Shown here: positions 36,475 through 49,000 of the stretch, piece by piece
Position numbering within the stretch: position 1 is the first letter of the stretch
How the letters are laid out: each line of letters opens with the position of its first letter
Assembly (NCBI RefSeq): GCF_032854445.1
Contig: NW_027018081.1
Span: 1 to 64,000 of the forward strand
Source: Liolophura sinensis
Lineage: Eukaryota > Mollusca > Polyplacophora > Chitonida > Chitonidae
DNA length: 64,000 nucleotides
Direction: 5' to 3'
Translations under genes and position numbers: made by a program
The notes under the pieces: model-generated
Database searches by the model: none
Seen by the model: only the letters and a program-made list of their open reading frames with translations
Told to the model about the DNA's origin: nothing

Positions 36475-36553
36475 AAGATTTGACGTCTTCTGGGCTACCG
36501 AAGGGCACATAACTTATAGTCAAAAGTTGAATATAGTAATGACCAGTCGCGAT

Positions 36554-36566
36554 TGTACAGAGTACA
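36554..36566. other. Inverted repeat TGTAC-AGA-GTACA inside each monomer
   Basis: Perfect 5-bp arms surround a 3-base spacer. A type variant reads GGTACATAGTAC (for example near 8030, 14610, 18445, 22838, 30518, 48085 and 51384). It keeps GTAC-N3-GTAC symmetry although the flanking bases change. The site directly follows the segment that differs between types (AGTCGCG, AGTAGCG, AGTCTCG, AGTCACG). Confidence 0.8.
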
Positions 36567-36586
36567 GTGTAGCCGATTTCAATTAA

Positions 36587-36621
36587 CAAAAAGACCAGGC
36601 AAAAATGCAAAAGTGGAAAAA
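36587..36621. other. A-tract-rich segment of the monomer
   Basis: Four runs of four or five A lie within about 35 bp, spaced roughly 8-13 bp apart. The opposite half of the monomer carries T-runs, before CAGCTG, before AGCAGAC and before the ATGTAC/CACGTAC site. Closely spaced A-tracts can curve DNA and affect nucleosome placement. That consequence is inferred from general knowledge, not visible here. Confidence 0.6.
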
Positions 36622-36732
36622 CTGTTCCAGTGCTGCTGGTAAGAGGCTAATCCGACGTATTTTGTGACGAGAAATTGAACGGTGCAAACCGCGATGCTCT
36701 CCGACCAATACTTTTGGATGTAGTGGCAATTG

Positions 36733-36742
36733 AATGATCATT
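36733..36742. other. Boundary palindrome AATGATCATT (contains TGATCA)
   Basis: This perfect 10-bp palindrome sits at the monomer junction I used to phase the array. I found it at essentially every junction, which makes it one of the most constant elements. In types ending ATTCAATG and continuing ATTGATG it extends to a 14-bp perfect palindrome (see 9300-9313). The only changed core I saw is at 62002-62011. Confidence 0.9.
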
Positions 36743-37293
36743 TATGTCATAATCACGTGCCCAGCAACGGCTCTTACTCCATGGAAACCAGGGAAATTTG
36801 CAATTTTTCAACAGCTGCCGATGCCTGGCTCAATTCCGCATCTTTTGGCACCTTACTGAAGTGGGTCAGTGTTCAGTTGTACTTTTTACAGCAGACTGTA
36901 TCAAGTACCTTGTGTTTTTCACGTACAAATGGTGTGGTTTTTCTACACGTAGATAAAGACATTGAGATTGTCTTGCACTTAGAAGTAAGGCAATTGCTGG
37001 GTGAGTTAAATGGGCTTCGCCCAAAGATTTGACGTCTTCTGGGCTACCGAAGGGCACATAACTTATAGTCAAAAGTTGAATATACTAATGACAAGTCACG
37101 ATTGTACAGAGTACAGTGTAGCCGATTTCAATTAACAAAAAGACCAGGTAAAAATGCAAAAGTGGAAAAACTGTTCCAGTGCTGCTGGTAAGAGGCTAAT
37201 CCGACGTATTTTGTGACGAGAAATCGAATGGTGCAAACCGCGTTGCTCTCCGACCTATACTTTTGGCTGTAGCGACAATTAAATGATCATTGA

Positions 37294-40200
37294 TGTCATA
37301 ATCAGGTGCCCAGCAACGGCTCTTGCTCCATGGAAACCAGGGATATTTGCAATTTTTTAACAGCTGCCGATGCCTGGCCCAATTCCGCATCTTTTGGCAC
37401 CTTATAAATGTGGGTCAGTGTTTAGTTGTACTTTTTACAGCAGACTGTATCAAGTACCTTGTGTTTTTTATGTACAAATGGTGTGGTTTTTTTACACGTA
37501 GATAAAGACATTGAGATTGTCTTGGACTTAGAAGTAAGACAATTGCTGGGTGAGTTAAATGGGCTTCGCCCAAAGATTTCAGGTCTTCTGGGCTACCGAA
37601 GGGCACATAACTTATAGTCAAAAGTTGAATATAGTAATGACCAGTCGCGATTGTACAGAGTACAGTGTAGCCGATTTCAATTAACAAAAAGACCAGGTAA
37701 AAATGCAAAAGTGGGAAAACTGTTCCAGTGCTGCTGGTAAGAGTCTAATCCGACGTATTTTGTGACGAGAAATCGATTGGTGCAAACCGCGTTGCTCTCC
37801 GACCAATACTTTTGCCTGTAGTGACAATTGAATGATCATTTATGTCATAATCACGTGCCCAGCAACGGCTCTTACTCCATGGAAACCAGGGAAATTTGCA
37901 ATTTTTCAACAGCTGCCGATGACTGGCTCAATTCCGCATCTTTTGGCACCTTACTGAAGTGGGTCAGTGTTCAGTTGTACTTTTTACAGCAGACTGTATC
38001 AAGTACCCTGTGTTTTTCACGTACAAATGGTGTGGTTTTTCTACACGTAGATAAAGACATTGAGATTGTCTTGCACTTAGAAGTAAGGCAATTGCTGGGT
38101 GAGTTAAATGGGCTTAGCCCAAAGATTTCAGGTCTTCTGGGCTACCGAAGGGCACATAACTTATAGTCAAAAGTTGAATATAGTAATGACCAGTCGCGAT
38201 TGTACAGAGTACAGTGTAGCCGATTTCAATTAACAAAAAGACCAGGCAAAAATGCAAAATTGGAAAAACTGTTCCAGTGCTGCTGGTAAGAGGCTAATCC
38301 GACGTATTTTGTGACGAGAAATCGAATGGTGCAAACCGCGTTGCTCTCCGACCTATACGTTTGGCTGTAGCGACAATTCAATGATCATTGATGTCATAAT
38401 CACGTGCCCAGCAACGGCTCTTGCTCCATGGAAACAAGGTATATTTGCAATTTTTTAACAGCTGCCGATGCCTGGCCCAATTCCGCATCTTTTGGCACCT
38501 TATAAATGTGGGTCAGTGTTTAGTTGTACTTTTTACAGCAGACTGTATCAAGTACCTTGTGTTTTTCACTTACAAATGGTGTGGTTTTTCTACACGTAGA
38601 TAAAGACATTGAGATTGTCTTGGACTTAGAAGTAAGACAATTGCTGGGTGAGTTAAATGGGCTTAGCCCAAAGATTTCAGGTCTTCTGGGCTACCGAAGG
38701 GCACATAACTTATAGTCAAAAGTTGAATATACTAATGACAAGTCACGATTGTACAGAGTACAGTGTAGCCGATTTCAATTAACAAAAAGACCAGGTAAAA
38801 ATGCAAAAGTGGAAAAACTGTTCCAGTGCTGCTGGTAAGAGGCTAATCCGACGTATTTTGTGACGAGAAATCGAATTGTGCAAACCGCGTTGCTCTCCGA
38901 CCAATACTTTTGGCTGTAGTGACAATTGAATGATCATTTATGTCATAATCACGTGCCCAGCAACGGCTCTTACTCCATGGAAACCAGGGAAATTTGCAAT
39001 TTTTCAACAGCTGCCGATGCCTGGCTCAATTCCGCATCTTTTGGCACCTTACTGAAGTGGGTCAGTGTTCAGTTGTACTTTTTACAGCAGACTGTATCAA
39101 GTACCTTGTGTTTTTCACTTACAAATGGTGTGGTTTTTCTACACGTAGATAAAGACATTGAGATTGTCTTGCACTTAGAAGTAAGGCAATTGCTGGGTGA
39201 GTTAAATGGGCTTAGCCCAAAGATTTCAGGTCTTCTGGGCTACCGAAGGGCACATAACTTATAGTCAAAAGTTGAATATAGTAATGACCAGTCGCGATTG
39301 TACAGAGTACAGTGAAGCCGATTTCAATTAACAAAAAGATCAGGTAAAAATGCAAAAGTGGAAAAACTGTTCCAGTGCTGCTGGTAAGAGGCTAATCCGA
39401 CGTATTTTGTAACGAGAAATCGAATGGTGCAAACCGCGTTGCTCTCCGACCAATACTTTTGGCTGTAGCGACAATTCAATGATCATTGATGTCATAATCA
39501 CGTGCCCAGCAACGGCTCTTACTCCATGGAAACCAGGGATATTTGCAATTTTTTAACAGCTGCCGATGCCTGGCCCAATTCCGCATCTTTTGGCACTTTA
39601 TAAATGTGGGTCAGTGATTAGTTGTACTTTTTACAGCAGACTGTATCAAGTACCTTGTGTTTTTTATGTACAAATGGTCTGGTTTTTCTACACGCAGATA
39701 AAGACATTGAGATTGTCTTGGACTTAGAAGTAAGACAATTGCTGGGTGAGTTAAATGGGCTTAGCCCAAAGATTTCAGGTCATCTGGGCTACCGAAGGGC
39801 ACATAACTTATAGTCAAAAGTTGAATATAGTAATGACCAGTCGCGATTGTACAGAGTACAGTGTAGCCGGTTTCAATTAACAAAAAGACCAGGCAAAAAT
39901 GCAAATGTGGAAAAACTGTTCCAGTGCTGCTGGTAAGAGTCTAATCCGACGTATTTTGTGACGAGAAATCGAATGGTGCAAACCGCGTTTCTCTCCGACC
40001 AATACTTTTGGCTGTAGTGACAATTGAATGATCATTTAATTCATAATCACGTGCCCGACAACGGCTCTTACTCCATGGAAACCAGGGATATTTGCAATTT
40101 TTTAACAGCTGCCGATGCCTGGCCCAATTCCGCATCTTTTGGCACCTTATAAATGTGGGTCAGTGTTTAGTTGTACTTTTTACAGCAGACTGTATCAAGT

Positions 40201-40589
40201 ACCTTGTGTTTTTTTTATGTACAAATGGTGTGGTTTTTCTACACGTAGATAAAGACATTGAGATTGTCTTGGACTTAGAAGTAAGACAATGGCTGGGTTA
40301 GTTAAATGGGCTTAGCCCAAAGATTTCAGGTCTTCTGGGCTACCGAAGGGCACATAACTTATAGTCAAAAGTTGAATATAGTAATGACCAGTTGCGATTG
40401 TACAGAGTACAGTGTAGCCGATTTCAATTAACAAAAGAACCAGGCAAAAATGCAAAAGTGGAAAAACTGTTCCAGTGCTGCTGGTAAGAGGCTAATCCGA
40501 CGTATTTTGTGACGAGAAATCGAATGGTGCAAACCGCTATGCTATCCGACCAATACTTTTGGCTGTAGTGACAACTGAATGATCATTTA
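37294..40589 (+). repeat. Monomers 69-74 (starts 37294, 37843, 38392, 38941, 39490, 40039)
   Basis: Class B and TGACTGG class A alternate. Copy 38392 has GAAACAAGGTATATTTG and CACTTACAAA and recurs almost unchanged at 58719. Copies 38941-40039 carry GTGAAGCCG with TTGTAACGAG, then CACGCAGATA with TCATCTGGG, then TTTAATTCATAA with GGCTGGGTTAG. The same three marks open the seven-monomer units at 46082 and 49931. Confidence 0.88.
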
Positions 40590-42236
40590 TGTCATAATCA
40601 GGTGCCCAGCAACGGCTCTTACTCCATGGAAACCAGGGAAATTTGCAATTTTTCAACAGCTGCCGATGCCTGGCTCAATTCCGCATCTTTTGGCACCTTA
40701 CTGAAGTGGGTCAGTGTTCAGTTGTACTTTTTACAGCAGACTGTATCAAGTACCTTGTGTTTTTCACGTACAAATGGTGTGGTTTTTCTACACGTAGATA
40801 AAGACATTGAGATTGTCTTGCACTTAGAAGTAAGGCAATTGCTGGGTGAGTTAAATGGGCTTAGCCCAAAGATTTCAGGTCTTCTGGGCTACCGAAGGGC
40901 ACACAACTTATAGTCAAAAGTTGAATATAGTAATGACCAGTCGCGATTGTACAGAGTACAGTGTAGCCGATTTCAATTAACAAAAAGACCAGGCAAAAAT
41001 GCAAAAGTGGAAAAACTGTTCCAGTGCTGCTGGTAAGAGGCTAATCCGACGTATTTTGTGACGAGAAATCGAATGGTGCAAACCGCGTTGCTCTCCGACC
41101 AATAATTTTGGCTGTAGCGCCACTTCAATGATCATTGATGTCATAATCACGTGCCCAGCAACTGCTCTTGCTCCATGGAAACCAGGGATATTTGCAATTT
41201 TTTAACAGCTGCCGATGCCTGGCCCAATTCCGCATCTTTTGGCACCTTATAAATGTGGGTCAGTGTTTAGTTGTACTTTTTACAGCAGACTGTATCAAGT
41301 ACCTTGTCTTTTTTATGTACAAATGGTGTGGTTTTTCTACACGTAGATAAAGACATTGAGATTGTCTTGGACTTAGAAGTAAGACAATTGCTGGGTGAGT
41401 TAAATGGGCTTGGCCCAAAGATTTCAGGTCTTCTGGGCTACCGAAGGGCACATAACTTATAGTCAAAAGTTGAATATAGTAATGACCAGTCGCGATTGTA
41501 CAGAGTACAGTGTAGCCGATTTCAATTAACAAAAAGACCAGGCAAAAATGCAAAAGTGGAAAAACTGTTCCAGTGCTGCTGGTAAGAGGCTAATCCGACG
41601 TATTTTGTGACGAGAAATCGAATGGTGCAAACCGCGTTGCTCTCCGACCTATACTTTTGGCTGTAGCGACAATTCAATGATCATTGATGTCATAATCACG
41701 TGCCCAGTAACGGCTCTTGCTCCATGGAAACCAGGTATATTTGCAATTTTTTAACAGCTGCCGATGCCTGGCTCAATTACGCATCTTTTGGCACCTTATA
41801 AATGTGGGTCAGTGTTTAGTTGTACTTTTTACAGCAGACTGTATCAAGTACCTTGTGTTTTTTATGTACAAATGGTGTGGTTTTTCTACACGTAGATAAA
41901 GACATTGAGATTGTCTTGGACTTAGAAGTAAGACAATTGCTGGGTGAGTTAAATGGGCTTGGCCCAAAGATTTCAGGTCTTCTGTGCTACCGAAGGGCAC
42001 ATAACTTATAGTCAAAAGTTGAATATAGTAATGACCAGTCGCGATTGTACAGAGTACAGTGTAGCCGATTTCAATTAACAAAAAGACCAGGCAAAAATGC
42101 AAAAGTGGAAAAACTGTTCCAGTGCTGCTGGTAAGAGGCTAATCCGACGTATTTTGTGACGAGAAATTGAACGGTGCAAACCGCGATGCTCTCCGACCAA
42201 TACTTTTGGATGTAGTGGCAATTGAATGATCATTTA
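40590..42236 (+). repeat. Monomers 75-77 (starts 40590, 41139, 41688)
   Basis: Marks are GCGCCACTTCAATG at the end of the first copy, AACTGCTCTTGC in the second and CAGTAACGG with CCAGGTATATTTG in the third. The same three appear in order at 55425-57071, 14.835 kb (27 monomers) downstream. Confidence 0.9.
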
Positions 42237-43883
42237 TGTCATAATCACGTGCCCAGCAACGGCTCTTACTCCATGGAAACCAGGGAAATTTGCAATTTTT
42301 CAACAGCTGCCGATGCCTGGCTCAATTCCGCATCTTTTGGCACCTTACTGAAGTGGGTCAGTGTTCAGTTGTACTTTTTACAGCAGACTGTATCAAGTAC
42401 CTTGTGTTTTTCACGTACAAATGGTGTGGTTTTTCTACACGTAGATAAAGACATTGAGATTGTCTTGCACTTAGAAGTAAGGCAATTGCTGGGTGAGTTA
42501 AATGGGCTTAGCCCAAAGATTTGACGTCTTCTGGGCTACCGAAGGGCACATAACTTATAGTCAAAAGTTGAATATACTAATGACAAGTCACGATTGTACA
42601 GAGTACAGTGTAGCCGATTTCAATTAACAAAAAGACCAGGTAAAAATGCAAAAGTGGAAAAACTGTTCCAGTGCTGCTGGTAAGAGGCTAATCCGACGTA
42701 TTTTGTGACGAGAAATCGAATGGTGCAAACCGCGTTGCTCTCCGACCTATACTTTTGGCTGTAGCGACAATTCAATGATCATTGATGTCATAATCACGTG
42801 CCCAGCAACGGCTCTTGCTCCATGGAAACCAGGGATATTTGCAATTTTTTAACAGCTGCCGATGCCTGGCCCAATTCCGCATCTTTTGGCACCTTATAAA
42901 TGTGGGTCAGTGTTTAGTTGTACTTTTTACAGCAGACTGTATCAAGTACCTTGTGTTTTTTATGTACAAATGGTGTGGTTTTTTTACACGTAGATAAAGA
43001 CATTGAGATTGTCTTGGACTTAGAAGTAAGACAATTGCTGGGTGAGTTAAATGGGCTTCGCCCAAAGATTTCAGGTCTTCTGGGCTACCGAAGGGCACAT
43101 AACTTATAGTCAAAAGTTGAATATAGTAATGACCAGTCGCGATTGTACAGAGTACAGTGTAGCCGATTTCAATTAACAAAAAGACCAGGCAAAAATGCAA
43201 AAGTGGGAAAACTGTTCCAGTGCTGCTGGTAAGAGGCTAATCCGACGTATTTTGTGACGAGAAATCGATTGGTGCAAACCGCGTTGCTCTCCGACCAATA
43301 CTTTTGCCTGTAGTGACAATTGAATGATCATTTAGGTCATAATCACGTGCCCAGCAACGGCTCTTACTCCATGGAAACCAGGGAAATTTGCAATTTTTCA
43401 ACAGCTGCCGATGACTGGCTCAATTCCGCATCTTTTGGCACCTTACTGAAGTGGGTCAGTGTTCAGTTGTACTTTTTACAGCAGACTGTATCAAGTACCT
43501 TGTGTTTTTCACGTACAAATGGTGTGGTTTTTCTACACGTAGATAAAGACATTGAGATTGTCTTGCACTTAGAAGTAAGGCAATTGCTGGGTGAGTTAAA
43601 TGGGCTTAGCCCAAAGATTTCAGGTCTTCTGGGCTACCGAAGGGCACATAACTTATAGTCAAAAGTTGAATATAGTAATGACCAGTCGCGATTGTACAGA
43701 GTACAGTGTAGCCGATTTCAATTAACAAAAAGACCAGGCAAAAATGCAAAATTGGAAAAACTGTTCCAGTGCTGCTGGTAAGAGGCTAATCCGACGTATT
43801 TTGTGACGAGAAATTGAACGGTGCAAACCGCGATGCTCTCCGACCAATACTTTTGGATGTAGTGGCAATTGAATGATCATTTA
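42237..43883 (+). repeat. Tandem trimer, copy 1 (starts 42237, 42786, 43335)
   Basis: Three monomers of 1647 bp in all: class A with GACGTC and the ACTAATGACAAGTCAC tail; class B with a TTTTTTACACG run and the TTC loop; and TGACTGG class A starting TTTAGGTCAT. The following 1.65 kb repeats the first two and starts the third. Confidence 0.9.
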
Positions 43884-45532
43884 TGTCATAATCACGTGCC
43901 CAGCAACGGCTCTTACTCCATGGAAACCAGGGAAATTTGCAATTTTTCAACAGCTGCCGATGCCTGGCTCAATTCCGCATCTTTTGGCACCTTACTGAAG
44001 TGGGTCAGTGTTCAGTTGTACTTTTTACAGCAGACTGTATCAAGTACCTTGTGTTTTTCACGTACAAATGGTGTGGTTTTTCTACACGTAGATAAAGACA
44101 TTGAGATTGTCTTGCACTTAGAAGTAAGGCAATTGCTGGGTGAGTTAAATGGGCTTAGCCCAAAGATTTGACGTCTTCTGGGCTACCGAAGGGCACATAA
44201 CTTATAGTCAAAAGTTGAATATACTAATGACAAGTCACGATTGTACAGAGTACAGTGTAGCCGATTTCAATTAACAAAAAGACCAGGTAAAAATGCAAAA
44301 GTGGAAAAACTGTTCCAGTGCTGCTGGTAAGAGGCTAATCCGACGTATTTTGTGACGAGAAATCGAATGGTGCAAACCGCGTTGCTCTCCGACCTATACT
44401 TTTGGCTGTAGCGACAATTCAATGATCATTGATGTCATAATCACGTGCCCAGCAACGGCTCTTGCTCCATGGAAACCAGGGATATTTGCAATTTTTTAAC
44501 AGCTGCCGATGCCTGGCCCAATTCCGCATCTTTTGGCACCTTATAAATGTGGGTCAGTGTTTAGTTGTACTTTTTACAGCAGACTGTATCAAGTACCTTG
44601 TGTTTTTTATGTACAAATGGTGTGGTTTTTTTACACGTAGATAAAGACATTGAGATTGTCTTGGACTTAGAAGTAAGACAATTGCTGGGTGAGTTAAATG
44701 GGCTTCGCCCAAAGATTTCAGGTCTTCTGGGCTACCGAAGGGCACATAACTTATAGTCAAAAGTTGAATATAGTAATGACCAGTCGCGATTGTACAGAGT
44801 ACAGTGTAGCCGATTTCAATTAACAAAAAGACCAGGCAAAAAATGCAAAAGTGGGAAAACTGTTCCAGTGCTGCTGGTAAGAGGCTAATCCGACGTATTT
44901 TGTGACGAGAAATCGATTGGTGCAAACCGCGTTGCTCTTCCGACCAATACTTTTGCCTGTAGTGACAATTGAATGATCATTTAGGTCATAATCACGTGCC
45001 CAGCAACGGCTCTTACTCCATGGAAACCAGGGAAATTTGCAATTTTTTAACAGCTGCCGATGCCTGGCAAAATTCCGCATCTTTTGGCACCTTATAAATG
45101 TGGGTCAGTGTTTAGTTGTTCTTTTTACAGCAGACTGTATCAAGTACCTTTTTTTTTTTATGTACAAATGGTCTGGTTTTTCTACACGTAGATAAAGACA
45201 TTGAGATTGTCTTGCACTTAGAAGTAAGACAATTGCTGGGTGAGTTAAATGGGCTTGGCCCAAAGATTTCAGGTCTTCTGGGCTACCGAAGGGCACATAA
45301 CTTATAGTCAAAAGTTGAATATAGTAATGACCAGTCGCGATTGTACAGAGTACAGTGTAGCCGATTTCAATTAACAAAAAGACCAGGTAAAAATGCAAAA
45401 GTGGAAAAACTGTTCCAGTGCTGCTGGTAAGAGGCTAATCCGACGTATTTTGTGACGAGAAATCGAATGGTGCAAACCGCGTTGCTCTCCGACCAATACT
45501 TTTGGCTGTAGTGACAAATGAATGATCATTTA
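43884..45532 (+). repeat. Tandem trimer, copy 2 with hybrid third monomer (starts 43884, 44433, 44984)
   Basis: It repeats 42237-43883 closely. The third copy (44984) keeps the rare TTTAGGTCAT start, then switches within about 80 bp to class-B sequence (TTTTTTAACAG, GGCAAAATTCC) and holds an 11-T run at 45149-45159. The switch marks where this duplication joins other sequence. Confidence 0.9.
45149..45159 (+). repeat. 11-T homopolymer run in one monomer
   Basis: Elsewhere this site reads CCTTGTGTTTTT(T)(A). Here the two G bases are replaced by T, merging into 11 T. Other T-run expansions occur at about 40207, 48961, 49549 and 53394. It may be genuine slippage or a consensus error. Confidence 0.75.
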
Positions 45533-46081
45533 TGTCATAATCACGTGCCCAGCAACGGCTCTTACACCATGGAAACCAGGGATATTTGCAATTTTTCAAC
45601 AGCTGCCGATGCCTGGCTCAATTCCGCATCTTTTGGCACCTTACTGAAGTGGGTCAGTGTTCAGTTGTACTTTTTACAGCAGACTGTATCAAGTACCTTG
45701 TGTTTTTTATGTACAAATGGTGTGGTTTTTCTACACGTAGATAAAGACATTGAGATTGTCTTGGACTTAGAAGTAAGACAATTGCTGGGTGAGTTAAATG
45801 GGCTTGGCCCAAAGATTTCAGGTCTTCTGGGCTACCGAAGGGCACATAACTTATAGTCAAAAGTTGAATATAGTAATGACCAGTCGCGATTGTACAGAGT
45901 ACAGTGTAGCCGATTTCAATTAACAAAAAGACCAGGCAAAAATGCAAAAGTGGGAAAACTGTTCCAGTGCTGCTGGTAAGAGGCTAATCCGACGTATTTT
46001 GTGACGAGAAATCGATTGGTGCAAACCGCGTTGCTCTCCGACCAATACTTTTGCCTGTAGTGACAATTGAATGATCATTTA
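45533..46081 (+). repeat. Monomer 84, single copy between two higher-order blocks
   Basis: It has a mixed start (ATATTTGCAATTTTTC, CTTACACC) with class-B middle and end (TTATGTAC, CTTGGACT, TTG loop), and ends GTGGGAAAACTG and AATCGATTGG. It separates the trimer pair from the seven-monomer pair. Confidence 0.85.
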
Positions 46082-49000
46082 TGTCATAATCACGTGCCCA
46101 GCAACGGCTCTTACTCCATGGAAACCAGGGATATTTGCAATTTTTCAACAGCTGCCGATGACTGGCTCAATTCCGCATCTTTTGGCACCTTACTGAAGTG
46201 GGTCAGTGTTCAGTTGTACTTTTTACAGCAGACTGTATCAAGTACCTTGTGTTTTTCACGTACAAATGGTGTGGTTTTTCTACACGTAGATAAAGACATT
46301 GAGATTGTCTTGCACTTAGAAGTAAGGCAATTGCTGGGTGAGTTAAATGGGCTTAGCCCAAAGATTTCAGGTCTTCTGGGCTACCGAAGGGCACATAACT
46401 TATAGTCAAAAGTTGAATATAGTAATGACCAGTCGCGATTGTACAGAGTACAGTGAAGCCGATTTCAATTAACAAAAAGACCAGGTAAAAATGCAAAAGT
46501 GGAAAAACTGTTCCAGTGCTGCTGGTAAGAGGCTAATCCGACGTATTTTGTAACGAGAAATCGAATGGTGCAAACCGCGTTGCTCTCCGACCAATACTTT
46601 TGGCTGTAGCGACAATTGAATGATCATTGATGTCATAATCACGTGCCCAGCAACGGCTCTTACTCCATGGAAACCAGGGATATTTGCAATTTTTTAACAG
46701 CTGCCGATGCCTGGCCCAATTCCGCATTTTTTGGCACTTTATAAATGTGGGTCAGTGATTAGTTGTACTTTTTACAGCAGACTGTATCAAGTACCTTGTG
46801 TTTTTTATGTACAAATGGTCTGGTTTTTCTACACGCAGATAAAGACATTGAGATTGTCTTGGACTTAGAAGTAAGACAATTGCTGGGTGAGTTAAATGGG
46901 CTTAGCCCAAAGATTTCAGGTCATCTGGGCTACCGAAGGGCACATAACTTATAGTCAAAAGTTGAATATAGTAATGACCAGTCGCGATTGTACAGAGTAC
47001 AGTGTAGCCGGTTTCAATTAACAAAAAGACCAGGCAAAAATGCAAATGTGGAAAAACTGTTCCAGTGCTGCTGGTAAGAGTCTAATCCGACGTATTTTGT
47101 GACGAGAAATCGAATGGTGCAAACCGCGTTTCTCTCCGACCAATACTTTTGGCTGTAGTGACAATTGAATGATCATTTAATTCATAATCACGTGCCCGAC
47201 AACGGCTCTTACTCCATGGAAACCAGGGATATTTGCAATTTTTTAACAGCTGCCGATGCCTGGCCCAATTCCGCATCTTTTGGCACCTTATAAATGTGGG
47301 TCAGTGTTTAGTTGTACTTTTACAGCAGACTGTATCAAGTACCTTGTGTTTTTCATGTACAAATGGTCTGGTTTTTCTACACGTAGATAAAGACATTGAG
47401 ATTGTCTTGGACTTAGAAGTAAGACAATTGCTGGGTGAGTTAAATGGGCTTAGCCCAAAGATTTCAGGTCTTCTGGGCTACCGAAGGGCACATAACTTAT
47501 AGTCAAAAGTTGAATATAGTAATGACCAGTCGCGATTGTACATAGTACAGTGTAGCCGATTTCAATTAACAAATAGACCAGGCAAAAATGCAAAATTGGA
47601 AAAATTGTTCCAGTGCTGCTGGTAAGAGGCTAATCCGACGTATTTTGTGACGAGAAATCGAATGGTGCAAACCGCGTTGCTCTCCGACCAATACTTTTGG
47701 CTGTAGTGACAATTGAATGATCATTTATGTCATAATCACGTGCCCAGCAACGGCTCTTACTCCATGGAAACCAGGGAAATTTGCAATTTTTCGACAGCTG
47801 CCGATGCCTGGCTCAATTCCGCATCTTTTGGCACCTTACTGAAGTGGGTCAGTGTTCAGTTGTACTTTTTACAGCAGACTGTATCAAGTACCTTGTGTTT
47901 TTCACGTACAAATGGTCTGGTTTTTCTACACGTAGTTAAAGACATTGAGATTGTCTTGCACTTAGAAGTAAGACAATTGCTGGGTGAGTTAAATGGGCTT
48001 GGCCCAAAGATTTCAGGTCTTCTGGGCTACCGAAGGGCAAATAACTTATAGTCAAAAGTTGAATATAGTAATGACCAGTCGCGATGGTACATAGTACAGT
48101 GTAGCCGATTTCAATTAACAAAAGACCAGGTAAAAATGCAAAAGTGGAAAAACTGTTCCAGTGCTGCTGGTAAGAGGCTAATCCGACGTTTTTTTGTGAG
48201 GAGAAATCGAATGGTGCAAACCGCGTTGCTCTCCGACCTATACTTTTGGCTGTAGCGACAATTCAATGATCATTGATGTCATAATCACGTGCCCAGCAAC
48301 GGCTCTTGCTCCATGGAAACCAGGGATATTTGCAATTTTTTAACAGCTGCCGATGCCTGGCCCAATTCCGCATCTTTTGGCACCTTATAAATGTGGGTCA
48401 GTGTTTAGTTGTACTTTTTACAGCAGACTGTATCAAGTACCTTGTGTTTTTTATGTACAAATGGTGTGGTTTTTCTACACGTAGATAAAGACATTGAGAT
48501 TGTCTTGGACTTAGAAGTAAGACAATTGCTGGGTGAGTTAAATGGGCTTGGCCCAAAGATTCAGGTCTTCTGGGCTACCGAAGGGCACATAACTTATAGT
48601 CAAAAGTTGAATATAGTAATGACCAGTCGCGATTGTACAGAGTACAGTGTAGCCGATTTCAATTAACAAAAAGACCAGGCAAAAATGCAAAAGTGGGAAA
48701 CTGTTCCAGTGCTGCTGGTAAGAGGCTAATCCGACGTATTTTGTGACGAGAAATCGATTGGTGCAAACCGCGTTGCTCTCCGACCAATACTTTTGCCTGT
48801 AGTGACAATTGAATGATCATTTATGTCATAATCACGTGCCAGCAACGGCTCTTACTCCATGGAAACCAGGGAAATTTGCAATTTTTCAACAGCTGCCGAT
48901 GACTGGCTCAATTCCGCATCTTTTGGCACCTTACTGAAGTGGGTCAGTGTTCAGTTGTACTTTTTTTTACAGCAGACTGTATCAAGTACCTTGTGTTTTT

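Larger units (their letters stand above)
36196..36744 (+). repeat. Reference monomer (549 bp) with internal map
   Basis: I use this copy to describe the unit because it has no obvious indel. In order it holds: CACGTG near the start; CCATGG; a T-tract before CAGCTG; the 7-bp segment AGCAGAC that is missing in some copies (36341-36347); a second T-tract before CACGTAC; CAATTG; the TGGGC/GCCCA hairpin; GACGTC; the TGTAC/GTACA hairpin; an A-rich stretch; and the boundary palindrome AATGATCATT. Hand count: 232 G+C of 549 (about 42%) and 18 CpG. That gives an observed/expected CpG ratio near 0.7 if C and G are about equal, so CpG is only mildly depleted. The length equals 3 x 183, but the three thirds show no similarity by eye, so this is not an obvious internal trimer. 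Confidence 0.95.
34548..37293 (+). repeat. Monomers 64-68 (starts 34548, 35097, 35647, 36196, 36745)
   Basis: Class-A copies with CACGTAGTTA alternate in their tails: GAACGGTGC with GGATGTAGTGGC ends the copies at 35097 and 36196, while the copies between have the usual GAATGGTGC and GGCTGTAGTGAC. This gives a local dimer rhythm of about 1.1 kb. Copy 36745 introduces the TTC loop variant and the ACTAATGACAAGTCAC tail that mark the second domain. Confidence 0.85.

Noticed and set aside
36587-36621. Bacterial-type promoter or terminator from A/T runs and hairpins
   Set aside because: Nothing suggests a bacterial replicon, and such short motifs recur simply because the repeat does.
36661-36690. 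CENP-B box
   Set aside because: TTCG occurs on the minus strand (from CGAATGG and CGAAGGG in typical copies), but the required A and CGGG at the right spacing are missing.
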